Source: Clostridium sp. (GTDB lineage: Bacteria > Bacillota > Clostridia > Lachnospirales > Lachnospiraceae). From it: a DNA stretch of 64,000 bases. The notes below the pieces were generated by a model, which did not search any database, had not been told where the DNA came from, and worked only from the letters and a program-made list of their open reading frames with translations. Each line of letters begins with the position of its first letter. Within the stretch, counting starts at the first letter, position 1. Shown here piece by piece: positions 26,614 through 35,494 of this stretch. A program made the position numbers and the translations under genes. The DNA lies in the NCBI GenBank assembly GCA_021770825.1, contig JAETQD010000006.1, positions 98,999 through 162,998 on the forward strand, written 5' to 3'.

Positions 26614-28071
26614 TTAGTCAAAGTGATAGGAGTCCAGAAGCTGTGCTCTCATGTGCCACAGCTCGTTGGAAAGGTCCACATGGACCTCATGGGGATTTAC
26701 AAGACGTTTTGTCTCATCCCATAAGGTATCCAGCTCCTTTTTGCAGTATTGTTGGATGTCCATAACCTTGGGAGAATGGTACACGCAGGTTCCATCCTTG
26801 AATACGGGAATCAAAAGCTCTCTCATGGTGTAGGTACTGGGCGCCAGAAGCGTCTTTTTCCAGGTGGCAATGGGATCGAACAGCAGCAGCGAATTGCTGT
26901 CGTCGTAAGTTTCTCCCACCAGACAGATCAGATCGGCAATGATCTTATGGCTCTCTCTGCCGTAAATTCTGTAAATGGTCTTATTGCCGGGATTGGTGAT
27001 CTTTTCTGCGTTTTCGGACAGCTTGATTTTCGGAATGAATTTTCCGGTGGCCTTATCCTTGATAGCAGCCAATTTATATACGCCGCCGAAGGACGGGCAG
27101 TCCTTGGAGGTGATCAGGTTGGTGCCGACACCCCAGGAGTTGATGGTGGCGCCCTGGTTTTTCAAGCTGGTGATCAGGGTTTCATCCAGGTCATTGGAGG
27201 CGGAGATCACAGCATCGCTGAATCCGGCGGCGTCCAGCATCTTTTTAGCTTCTTTAGAAAGGTATGCCAGGTCACCGCTGTCCATGCGGATTCCATAGAA
27301 GGTCAGCGGAATGTTGGCTTCCCTCATTTCCGTAAATACCTGAATGGCGTGGGGAATACCGGATTTTAAGGTATCGTAGGTATCCACCAGAAGAATGCAG
27401 GCAGAGGGATATAATTTGGCATAGGTGCGGAACGCAGTCAGTTCATCAGGGAAGCTCATAATCCAGCTATGGGCATGGGTTCCCTTCACAGGAACATCAA
27501 ACATCTGGCCGCAGAGCACGTTGGAGGTTCCGATGCAGCCGGCAATCATGGCGGCGCGGGCACCGTAAATTCCGGCATCCGGTCCCTGGGCGCGGCGGAG
27601 TCCGAATTCCATCACACCGTCCCCGCGGGCTGCATGGACAATGCGGGAGGTCTTCGTGGCGATCAGGCTCTGATGGTTGATGATGTTTAAAAGGGCTGTC
27701 TCAATGAGCTGAGCCTGCATGATGGGGGCAATGACCTTCACCAACGGCTCCCTTGGGAAGACAACGGTTCCTTCGGGGATTGCGTAAATGTCTCCGGTGA
27801 ATTTGAAGGTGGAGAGGTATTCCAGGAATTCCTCTCTGAAAATGCCGGTGGAGCGGAGATATTCAATGTCTTCTTTATCAAAATGAAGGTTTTCGATATA
27901 TTCGATGACCTGCTCTAAGCCGGCAGCAATGGCGAATCCGTTGCCATCTGGATTGGTGCGGTAAAAGGCGTCAAAAATGACAGTTTCGTTGGCGTCCTTG
28001 GCGTAAAAGTATCCCTGCATCATGGTCAGCTCGTAGAGGTCCGTGAGCAAAGTCAGATTTCGTTGGCTCAT
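26614..28071 (-). CDS. pncB: Nicotinate phosphoribosyltransferase
   Basis: PncB joins nicotinate to phosphoribosyl pyrophosphate in NAD salvage, using ATP. The 485-residue protein is of the longer Gram-positive type: MSQRNLTLLTDLYELTMMQGY at the N-terminus, FRTNP-like YRTNPDGNGFAIAAGLEQ, ARG..EFGLRRAQGPDAG (about 150-165), FDVPVKGTHAHSWIMSF, and IRMDSGDLAYLSKEAKKMLD as the phosphate-binding segment. A promoter lies about 45 nt upstream (TTGTGT/TATACT). The TIGR01440 gene follows. The family assignment is firm. Confidence 0.94.
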   Translation of the reverse strand: MSQRNLTLLTDLYELTMMQGYFYAKDANETVIFDAFYRTNPDGNGFAIAAGLEQVIEYIENLHFDKEDIEYLRSTGIFREEFLEYLSTFKFTGDIYAIPEGTVVFPREPLVKVIAPIMQAQLIETALLNIINHQSLIATKTSRIVHAARGDGVMEFGLRRAQGPDAGIYGARAAMIAGCIGTSNVLCGQMFDVPVKGTHAHSWIMSFPDELTAFRTYAKLYPSACILLVDTYDTLKSGIPHAIQVFTEMREANIPLTFYGIRMDSGDLAYLSKEAKKMLDAAGFSDAVISASNDLDETLITSLKNQGATINSWGVGTNLITSKDCPSFGGVYKLAAIKDKATGKFIPKIKLSENAEKITNPGNKTIYRIYGRESHKIIADLICLVGETYDDSNSLLLFDPIATWKKTLLAPSTYTMRELLIPVFKDGTCVYHSPKVMDIQQYCKKELDTLWDETKRLVNPHEVHVDLSNELWHMRAQLLDSYHFD

Positions 28072-28112
28072 AATACTTTCTCCTTATTGGTGGTAGGATT
28101 TTTATTTTCTCT

Positions 28113-28140
28113 AGTATAACATGATATTATTAAAACACAA
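28113..28140 (-). promoter_or_regulatory. Promoter for pncB
   Basis: On the minus strand TTGTGT (28140-28135), 16-nt spacer, TATACT (28118-28113). Confidence 0.5.
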
Positions 28141-28228
28141 ATAAATTGTTAATAAAATAACAAACAATGGGAAATATGGGAAAATGTGAGAAATATATAG
28201 CAAAATTTGAGAACCTAAAAGGAAAACC

Positions 28229-28257
28229 TTGACTTTTTCAGGGTGACTTCTTATAAT
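28229..28257 (+). promoter_or_regulatory. Sigma-A promoter for the ileS leader
   Basis: TTGACT (28229-28234), 17-nt spacer, TATAAT (28252-28257). Transcription would start near 28264, at the T-box leader. Confidence 0.75.
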
Positions 28258-28261
28258 TAGA

Positions 28262-28517
28262 AAGCCTAAAACATATGAAAAGGCGATGACGGAGACAGTA
28301 AATCTGCAGAAAGGCCAAAGCGAGCCGGGGATGATGGAAGCCTGGTGCCGGATGCAGATGGAAGATCACTCCTGAGCTGACGGCTGAAACAAAGAAGTGC
28401 TGTAAGTAGGCCTGTCCGGTTTTCCCCCGTTAAAAGGAACTCATATGTCAGTATGCAGTGATAGGTGGTAAAACGAGTTTATATCTCGTCCTGTTCGCAA
28501 GAGCAGGACGTTTTTTT
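28262..28517 (+). promoter_or_regulatory. T-box leader (isoleucine-specific) with terminator
   Basis: A tRNA-sensing riboswitch. Stem I runs from GGCGATGACGGAG to CTCCTGAGCTG, with an AGTA-type loop strand (28297-28301) facing GAAG-ATC-A; ATC at 28365-28367 is the isoleucine specifier codon. The T-box proper AGG-TGGT-AAAACGAG (28463-28477) forms the antiterminator: AGG with CCT (28490-28492), ACGAG with CTCGT (28485-28489), and the TGGT bulge to pair with the uncharged tRNA 3' end. The competing terminator is CGTCCTGTTC/GAGCAGGACG with a GCAA loop (28487-28510) and seven T's. Uncharged tRNA-Ile should switch on ileS. Confidence 0.92.
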
Positions 28518-28664
28518 GTATCATAGAAACTTCGTTCCCTATGATACAAAAACGCTCCGCGGGGATCGCAGGGTCTGCCCCAACGAAGCACGGCCTCGTG
28601 CGTAGTGAGGGTACTGCGGCAGAAAAGAAAATGCCGCTTATGCGACCCGCCGCAGGAAAAATTC
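28516..28664. repeat. Palindromic dispersed repeat, long copy
   Basis: It starts with an 11-bp stem, TTGTATCATAG (28516-28526) with CTATGATACAA (28539-28549). Three blocks follow that match, reversed, the element at 13743-13800: 28548-28570, 28613-28620 and 28631-28656. Between the first two is a 42-nt insert (28571-28612), absent from the short copy, with its own stems (GCACG/CGTGC). Further stems are GGGG/CCCC around 28561-28580 and GCGGCA/TGCCGC around 28616-28636. It fills most of the gap between the T-box terminator and ileS. Confidence 0.7.
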
Positions 28665-28746
28665 CAAGGCATACGACACAAACAGATAACCGAAAGACGC
28701 TGTGAGGAGAAAGCAGCACACGAAACAAGATTGGAGGAACTGTGTC

Positions 28747-31700
28747 ATGTACGAGAAGGTGTCGACAGATTTAAATTTTGTGGACAGAGAAAAGCAGGTG
28801 GAAAAATTCTGGAAGGGCCAGAAAATCTTTGAGAAGAGCATCGACAGCAGAAGAAAGGGAACTCCCTATGTATTCTACGACGGACCGCCGACGGCCAATG
28901 GAAAACCCCATATCGGCCATGTGCTGACCCGTGTAATCAAGGATATGATTCCCAGATACCGGACCATGAAGGGATATATGGTTCCCAGAAAGGCCGGATG
29001 GGATACCCACGGACTTCCTGTTGAGCTGGAAGTGGAAAAAATGCTGGGGCTGGACGGAAAGGAACAGATTGAGCAGTATGGTCTGGAGCCGTTCATTGAG
29101 CACTGTAAGGAAAGCGTTTGGAAATATAAAGGCATGTGGGAGGATTTCTCCAGCACCGTCGGATTCTGGGCTGATATGGAACATCCCTATGTTACTTACC
29201 ATGATGATTATATCGAATCCGAGTGGTGGGCGTTAAAGGAAATCTGGAACAAGGGGCTGCTTTATAAGGGCTTTAAAATCGTTCCCTACTGCCCGCGCTG
29301 CGGTACCCCCTTATCCAGCCATGAGGTGGCTCAGGGATATAAGGACGTAAAGGAGCGTTCCGCAGTGGTTCGCTTCAAGGCAAAGGGAGAGGATGCCTAT
29401 ATCCTGGCATGGACCACAACCCCGTGGACTCTTCCCAGCAACATTGCCCTCTGTGTAAATCCGAAGGAGACTTATGCAAAGGTAAAGGCAGCCGATGGCT
29501 ATACCTATTATATGGCAGAGGCCCTTTTGGATACGGTTCTTGGAAAGCTGGCCGACAAGGAAAACGGCACTCCGGCTTACGAGATCTTAGAGACTTATAC
29601 GGGAAAAGACCTGGAATACAAAGAGTACGAGCCGTTATTTGACTGTGCAGTGGAGATCTGCAGAAAGCAGAATAAGAAAGCATACTATGTGACCTGTGCA
29701 GACTACGTTACACTTACCGATGGTACCGGTGTGGTACACATTGCTCCGGCATTCGGTGAGGACGATGCCCAGGTGGGAAGAAAATATGATCTTCCGTTCG
29801 TACAGCTTGTGGATGCCAAGGGAAATATGACTGCGGAAACTCCGTATGCAGGCGTATTTGTAAAGAAAGCCGACCCCATGGTATTAAAGGACTTAAATAT
29901 CAAGGGCCTGCTGTTCGAGGCACCTGTATTCGAGCACAGCTATCCGCACTGCTGGAGATGCGACACTCCTCTTATTTACTATGCGCGTGAATCCTGGTTC
30001 ATCAAGATGACCGCCGTAAAAGAGGATTTAATCAGAAATAACAACACCATCAACTGGATTCCGGAATCCATCGGCAAGGGCCGTTTTGGAGACTGGCTGG
30101 AAAATATCCAGGACTGGGGAATTTCCAGAAACCGTTACTGGGGAACTCCGCTTCCCGTATGGCAGTGTGAGTGCGGCCATATGCACTGCATCGGCGGACG
30201 GGATGAATTAAAGAAGATGAGCCCCAACTATGCCGAAGTGGCATCGAAGTATGCCAACAAGGAGGAGGGCGACAAGAACGAGGTGGAGCTTCACCGTCCC
30301 TTTATCGACGATGTGGTCATCACCTGTCCGGAGTGCGGAAAAGAAATGCACCGCGTGCCGGAAGTTATCGACTGTTGGTTCGACTCCGGTGCCATGCCCT
30401 TTGCACAGCACCATTATCCCTTTGAGAATAAGGAGTTATTTGAATCCCAGTTCCCGGCCCAGTTTATCTCTGAGGCTGTGGACCAGACAAGAGGCTGGTT
30501 CTACTCCCTGCTTGCGGAATCCACACTGCTGTTCAACAAGGCACCCTACGAGAACGTTATCGTTCTTGGCCATGTGCAGGATGAAAACGGTCAGAAGATG
30601 AGTAAGTCAAAGGGCAATGCCGTTGACCCGTTTGAGGCATTGGAGCAGTATGGGGCCGATGCCATCCGCTGGTATTTCTACATCAACAGCGCTCCGTGGC
30701 TTCCCAACCGCTTCCACGGAAAGGCTGTAATGGAAGGCCAGAGAAAGTTCATGGGTACCCTCTGGAACACCTATGCATTCTTTGTGCTGTATGCCAACAT
30801 TGACAATTTTGACGCCACCAAGTACAGCTTGGATTATGAAAAGCTGTCTGTGATGGATAAGTGGCTGTTGTCCAAGTTAAATTCCACCATCAAAGAGGTG
30901 GACGATGACCTGGCAAACTACAAGATTCCGGAGGCCGCAAGAGCCCTTCAGGATTTCGTGGACGACATGAGCAACTGGTACGTGAGAAGAAGCCGTGAGC
31001 GTTTCTGGGCCAAGGGAATGGAGCAGGATAAGATTAATGCCTACATGACGTTATACACTGCCTTAGTGGATATTTCCAAGGCAGCAGCTCCCATGATTCC
31101 GTTCATGACTGAGGAAATTTACCTGAATCTGGTAAAATCCATTGATGCCGATGCCCCCGAGAGCATCCACCTCTGCGATTATCCGGAAGTGAAGGAAGCC
31201 TGGATTGACTCTGAGCTGGAGACCAAGATGGATGAGGTCCTTAAGGTTGTTGTCATGGGCCGTGCTGCCAGAAATACGGCAAACATCAAGAACCGCCAGC
31301 CCATTGCAAAAATGTTCGTAAAGGCACCGGAGGAGCTTCCGAAGTTCTATCAGGAAATCATCGAGGATGAGCTCAATGTAAAGAATGTGGAATTTACCAA
31401 TGATGTTCGTGAGTTTACCTCTTATACCTTCAAGCCGCAGCTTAAGACCGTTGGACCGAAATACGGAAAACAGCTTGGAAACATCAGAAAGGCTCTCGCA
31501 GAACTGGACGGAAACGCCGCCATGGATACCTTAAATGAGAAGGGCGCTCTGACCTTTAACTTTGACGGAACCGAAGTGGTTCTTACAAAGGAAGATCTGT
31601 TAATTGACATGGCCCAGACAGAAGGCTATGTTTCCGATGGAGACAACACCATTACCGTGGTTCTGGATACCAGAATGACTCCGGAACTTCTGGAAGAGGG

Positions 31701-31950
31701 CTTTTACAGAGAGCTGGTCAGCAAGATTCAGACCATGAGAAAAGAAGCCGGCTTCGAGGTCATGGACCATATCTATGTTTACGCAGATAAGAATGAAAAA
31801 ATTGCCGGAATCATCAAGACCTATGCAGACCAGTTAAAGGACGAGGTCCTGGCTGACAGCATTACCCTTGGTCAGATGGCCGGATATACAAAGGAATGGA
31901 ACATTAACGGAGAAAACGTGATTCTTGGTGTGGCCAAGGTGACGAAATAA
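28747..31950 (+). CDS. ileS: Isoleucyl-tRNA synthetase, type 2-like
   Basis: Charges tRNA-Ile. The 1067-residue class I synthetase has PHIGH at 54-58 (in ANGKPHIGHVLTRV), an editing domain starting near 190 with CPRCGTPLSSHE, and KMSKS at 617-621. The C-terminal half lacks the final cysteine-rich zinc module of the type 1 bacterial enzyme and ends WNINGENVILGVAKV, so it belongs to the eukaryote-like type 2 class, which in known cases tolerates mupirocin. ATG 28747 is chosen because TTGGAGG precedes it. It is controlled by the T-box upstream. glgP begins 21 nt after its stop without a terminator. Confidence 0.95.
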   Translation: MYEKVSTDLNFVDREKQVEKFWKGQKIFEKSIDSRRKGTPYVFYDGPPTANGKPHIGHVLTRVIKDMIPRYRTMKGYMVPRKAGWDTHGLPVELEVEKMLGLDGKEQIEQYGLEPFIEHCKESVWKYKGMWEDFSSTVGFWADMEHPYVTYHDDYIESEWWALKEIWNKGLLYKGFKIVPYCPRCGTPLSSHEVAQGYKDVKERSAVVRFKAKGEDAYILAWTTTPWTLPSNIALCVNPKETYAKVKAADGYTYYMAEALLDTVLGKLADKENGTPAYEILETYTGKDLEYKEYEPLFDCAVEICRKQNKKAYYVTCADYVTLTDGTGVVHIAPAFGEDDAQVGRKYDLPFVQLVDAKGNMTAETPYAGVFVKKADPMVLKDLNIKGLLFEAPVFEHSYPHCWRCDTPLIYYARESWFIKMTAVKEDLIRNNNTINWIPESIGKGRFGDWLENIQDWGISRNRYWGTPLPVWQCECGHMHCIGGRDELKKMSPNYAEVASKYANKEEGDKNEVELHRPFIDDVVITCPECGKEMHRVPEVIDCWFDSGAMPFAQHHYPFENKELFESQFPAQFISEAVDQTRGWFYSLLAESTLLFNKAPYENVIVLGHVQDENGQKMSKSKGNAVDPFEALEQYGADAIRWYFYINSAPWLPNRFHGKAVMEGQRKFMGTLWNTYAFFVLYANIDNFDATKYSLDYEKLSVMDKWLLSKLNSTIKEVDDDLANYKIPEAARALQDFVDDMSNWYVRRSRERFWAKGMEQDKINAYMTLYTALVDISKAAAPMIPFMTEEIYLNLVKSIDADAPESIHLCDYPEVKEAWIDSELETKMDEVLKVVVMGRAARNTANIKNRQPIAKMFVKAPEELPKFYQEIIEDELNVKNVEFTNDVREFTSYTFKPQLKTVGPKYGKQLGNIRKALAELDGNAAMDTLNEKGALTFNFDGTEVVLTKEDLLIDMAQTEGYVSDGDNTITVVLDTRMTPELLEEGFYRELVSKIQTMRKEAGFEVMDHIYVYADKNEKIAGIIKTYADQLKDEVLADSITLGQMAGYTKEWNINGENVILGVAKVTK

Positions 31951-31971
31951 GATTGCAGGAGGGACAGTGAC

Positions 31972-34425
31972 GTGAATCATTCTATTAACAAAGAAGAATT
32001 TAAGAAGTCAGTCATTTACAACTTAAAGAGTGCTTACAGAAAAACCATCGACGAGGCGACTCCGGGACAGGTTTATCAGGCAGTGGCACTGGCTGTGAAG
32101 GACGAGATCATTGACCGCTGGATTGCAACCCATAAGGAATACGAGAAACAGGATTCCAAGATCGTATATTATATGTCCATGGAATTCTTAACAGGACGTT
32201 TCCTTGGCAACAATATCATCAACCTCAGCGCCCAGAAAGAAATTTCTGAGGCCTTAAAGGAGCTGGGCTTCGATTTGAACTCCATTGAGGACCAGGAGAG
32301 AGACCCGGCCCTTGGAAACGGCGGCCTTGGCCGTCTGGCCGCCTGCTTCCTGGATTCCCTGGCTACCCTGGGATATCCGGCATACGGCTGCGGAATCCGT
32401 TACCGCTACGGTATGTTCAAGCAGCAGATTCGTGATGGTTTCCAGATTGAGGTTCCGGACGAGTGGTTAAAGGACGGTTATCCCTTTGAAATCCGCCGTG
32501 CCGAGTATGCAACAGAGGTTAAATTCGGCGGCTATGTGGATACCGAGTGGGATGGAAAGAGAAACCATTTCGTACAGAAGGGCTACCAGTCCGTAATGGC
32601 AGTTCCCTATGATATTCCCATTGTGGGATATAACAACAACATGGTAAACTCCCTCCGTATCTGGGATGCACAGCCGGTCAACACCTTTAACTTAAGCGAG
32701 TTTGACAAGGGTGATTACCAGAAGGCCGTGGAGCAGGAGAACCTGGCAAAGACCATCGTTGAGGTCCTTTACCCCAACGACAACCATTACTCCGGTAAGG
32801 AGCTGCGTTTAAAACAGCAGTATTTCTTCATCTCCGCCAGCGTACAGCGTGCCGTAAAGAAATATAAAGAAAACCATGACGATATCCATAAATTCTATGA
32901 AAAGGCCGTATTCCAGCTCAATGATACCCACCCCACAGTGGCAGTGGCAGAGTTAATGCGTATCCTGCTGGATGAGGAGAACCTGGAGTGGGATGAGGCA
33001 TGGGAGATCACCACAAAGACCTGTGCATACACCAACCACACCATCATGTCCGAGGCTCTGGAGAAATGGCCCATCGAGCTGTTCTCACGCCTGCTTCCGC
33101 GTATCTACCAGATTGTGGAGGAGATCAACCGCCGCTTCATCGAAGAGATCAAAAAGGCATATCCGGGCGACAACCAGAAGATCAGAAAGATGGCCGTTAT
33201 TTATGACGGACAGGTACGTATGGCACACCTTGCCATCGTGGGCAGCTTCTCCGTAAACGGTGTTGCAAGACTGCATACAGAGATCTTAAAGAACCAGGAG
33301 TTAAAGGACTTCTACCAGATGATGCCGGGTAAGTTCAACAACAAGACCAACGGCATCACCCAGAGACGGTTCCTGCTCCATGGAAACCCGCAGCTTGCTG
33401 CCTGGGTAACCGATAAGATCGGAGATGAGTGGATTACTGATCTTTCCCATATTAAGAAACTGGCTGTTTATGCAGACGATGAAAGGTGCCAGCAGGAGTT
33501 CATGAACATCAAGTATCAGAACAAAATCCGTCTGGCTGCCTACATCAAGGAGCACAACGGAATTGAAGTGGATCCCCGCTCCATTTTCGACGTGCAGGTT
33601 AAGAGACTTCACGAGTATAAGCGCCAGCTTATGAACATTCTCCATGTGATGTACCTTTACAACCAGTTAAAGGATAACCCCAACATGGACATTGTACCGC
33701 GTACCTTCATTTTCGGCGCAAAGGCTGCTGCCGGCTATAAGAGAGCAAAGCTGACTATCAAGTTAATCAATGCGGTTGCTGATGTGGTAAATAACGACAA
33801 GTCCATCGGCGGAAAGATCAAGGTAGTATTTATTGAAGACTACCGTGTATCCAATGCGGAGATGATTTTTGCCGCTGCCGATGTGAGTGAACAGATTTCC
33901 ACTGCCAGCAAGGAGGCATCCGGTACCGGAAACATGAAGTTCATGTTAAACGGAGCTTTGACCATCGGTACCATGGACGGCGCCAATGTGGAGATGGCCG
34001 AAGAGGTTGGTGCAGACAATATGTTCATCTTTGGTGCATCCTCCGACGAGATCATCAACTGGGAGAAGAACGGCGGATACAATCCCATGGAAATCTTCAA
34101 CAACGACCAGGAAATCCGCAGAGTGCTGATGCAGCTCATCAACGGCTACTTTGCACCCCAGGATCCGGAGCTGTTCCGCGATATTTACAACTCCTTACTG
34201 AACACCCAGTCCAGCGACCGGGCAGATACCTACTTCATCCTGAAGGATTTCCGCTCCTATGCAGAGGCTGAGGCCAGAATTGATGCGGCTTACCGCGATG
34301 AGAAGTGGTGGGCAAAGACTGCCATCTTAAATACCGCAGCCAGCGGCAAGTTCTCCTCTGACCGTACCATCGAGGAGTATGTGGCAGACATCTGGAACTT
34401 AAAGAAGATTAAAGTTGAGTTATAA
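31972..34425 (+). CDS. glgP: Glycogen/starch/alpha-glucan phosphorylase
   Basis: Phosphorolyses alpha-1,4-glucans to glucose-1-phosphate with PLP. The 817-residue protein is full length for the family. Conserved stretches include ALGNGGLGRLAACFLDS (about 108-124), the active-site IYDGQVRMAHLAIVGS, RRFLLHGNP, VFDVQ-like DVQVKRLHEYKRQLMN, and PLP lysine K656 in EASGTGNMKFMLNG. The GTG start at 31972 has a strong GCAGGAGGG site. It follows ileS by 21 nt and may be partly read through from it, an odd pairing. Glycogen breakdown fits an organism that sporulates. A strong terminator follows. Confidence 0.95.
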   Translation: MNHSINKEEFKKSVIYNLKSAYRKTIDEATPGQVYQAVALAVKDEIIDRWIATHKEYEKQDSKIVYYMSMEFLTGRFLGNNIINLSAQKEISEALKELGFDLNSIEDQERDPALGNGGLGRLAACFLDSLATLGYPAYGCGIRYRYGMFKQQIRDGFQIEVPDEWLKDGYPFEIRRAEYATEVKFGGYVDTEWDGKRNHFVQKGYQSVMAVPYDIPIVGYNNNMVNSLRIWDAQPVNTFNLSEFDKGDYQKAVEQENLAKTIVEVLYPNDNHYSGKELRLKQQYFFISASVQRAVKKYKENHDDIHKFYEKAVFQLNDTHPTVAVAELMRILLDEENLEWDEAWEITTKTCAYTNHTIMSEALEKWPIELFSRLLPRIYQIVEEINRRFIEEIKKAYPGDNQKIRKMAVIYDGQVRMAHLAIVGSFSVNGVARLHTEILKNQELKDFYQMMPGKFNNKTNGITQRRFLLHGNPQLAAWVTDKIGDEWITDLSHIKKLAVYADDERCQQEFMNIKYQNKIRLAAYIKEHNGIEVDPRSIFDVQVKRLHEYKRQLMNILHVMYLYNQLKDNPNMDIVPRTFIFGAKAAAGYKRAKLTIKLINAVADVVNNDKSIGGKIKVVFIEDYRVSNAEMIFAAADVSEQISTASKEASGTGNMKFMLNGALTIGTMDGANVEMAEEVGADNMFIFGASSDEIINWEKNGGYNPMEIFNNDQEIRRVLMQLINGYFAPQDPELFRDIYNSLLNTQSSDRADTYFILKDFRSYAEAEARIDAAYRDEKWWAKTAILNTAASGKFSSDRTIEEYVADIWNLKKIKVEL

Positions 34426-34443
34426 GTTATAGTTCTAAAGGGC

Positions 34444-34490
34444 GGGCCCGTCTCATAGACTTGTAAAAAGTATGTGAGACGGGCCTTTGT
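34444..34490 (+). terminator. Terminator after glgP
   Basis: GGCCCGTCTCA (34445-34455) pairs with TGAGACGGGCC (34475-34485), followed by TTTGT. It sits 20 nt past the glgP stop. Confidence 0.8.
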
Positions 34491-34528
34491 CTGCTGTTTT
34501 GGGGATGAAGGACGGATGGGGAGGAAAG

Positions 34529-35449
34529 ATGAAGCGGTTTTTGACGGTGCTCTTTTTCATGGTCATGATTCCCTATGTGACAACGCTTGCGTGGACAGGC
34601 CGGCTGGGGGACGGGGATATTACAGGGCTTTCCGAGGAGGAAGGTCCGCGGGTGATTGCAGTACAGAACCAGAGAGAGGTCTCTCTTCCGGTGGAGGAAT
34701 TCCTGGTCCATGTGCTGGCCGGGCAGATTCCGGCGGAATATGGAAAGGAAACCATAAAGGCCCAGGCGGTGCTTGCAAGAACCTATATTTACAGGGAGAT
34801 GGATGGGGCCGACAGCATTTACGAAGAGGCTCTGGACATGGATGCCTTAAGCAGGGCCCAGATGGAAAAGCTCTGGGGCAGCAGGGAATTTGCGAAAAAT
34901 TATGAAAAGCTCACGGAGGCCATTGAAGAGACCAGGGGGCTTTTTCTCACCTATGAAGGGGTTCCCATTGAACCGCTTTTCTGCCGTGCCGGGGCGGGAA
35001 GTACCAGAAGCGGCGGGGAAGAGTATCCCTATTTAAAGCAGGCGGAAAGTCCGGGCGATTTGAAGGCGGACGGCTTTTTAAGCCTGGCTGTGTTTTTGCC
35101 CCAGAACATGGCGGACAAGATAAACTCCATTCCCGGGGCAGTTCCTGTGGCGGCTTCGGCGCTTCCGGAGGAAATCCAGATTGTGGAGCGGGACGGGGCC
35201 GGATATGTAAAGAAGGTGCAGATTGGACAGAAGACATACAGCGGGGAAGAGGTCCAGTATGCCCTGGGGCTTTCCTCCTCCTGCTATTCCTTCGAGGAGC
35301 TGGACGGCAAAATCCGTGTGACCTGCAAAGGGATAGGCCATGGATACGGGTTTTCCCAGGCAGGGGCCAACGCCCTGGAGGCGGAAGGATATGATTTTAA
35401 AGAGCTTTTAAATTATTATTTCCAGAATGTGGAAATTACAAATTACTGA
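34529..35449 (+). CDS. spoIID: Stage II sporulation protein D
   Basis: SpoIID is the lytic transglycosylase that, with SpoIIP and SpoIIM, drives engulfment of the forespore. The 306-residue product starts with a membrane anchor (MKRFLTVLFFMVMIPYVTTL), then has VEEFLVHVLAGQIPAEY, KAQAVLARTYIYR, PLFCRAGAGSTRSGGE and the closing GIGHGYGFSQAGANALE, all typical. ATG 34529 follows GGGAGGA. An in-frame ATG 24 nt upstream inside the glgP terminator region is less likely. It is in tandem with the spoIIQ-like gene, a usual pairing in Clostridia, and should be a mother-cell (sigma-E) gene. Confidence 0.92.
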   Translation: MKRFLTVLFFMVMIPYVTTLAWTGRLGDGDITGLSEEEGPRVIAVQNQREVSLPVEEFLVHVLAGQIPAEYGKETIKAQAVLARTYIYREMDGADSIYEEALDMDALSRAQMEKLWGSREFAKNYEKLTEAIEETRGLFLTYEGVPIEPLFCRAGAGSTRSGGEEYPYLKQAESPGDLKADGFLSLAVFLPQNMADKINSIPGAVPVAASALPEEIQIVERDGAGYVKKVQIGQKTYSGEEVQYALGLSSSCYSFEELDGKIRVTCKGIGHGYGFSQAGANALEAEGYDFKELLNYYFQNVEITNY

Positions 35450-35494
35450 ATAAGAACGTTTCCTTTGGTAAGAATATTACCGAGGTGATAAAAC

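Noticed and set aside
28441..28728. Minus-strand 95-codon frame in the ileS leader
   Set aside because: Overlaps the T-box and the palindromic repeat; such frames arise from repeat structure and have no ribosome site. It may still be annotated as hypothetical in databases.
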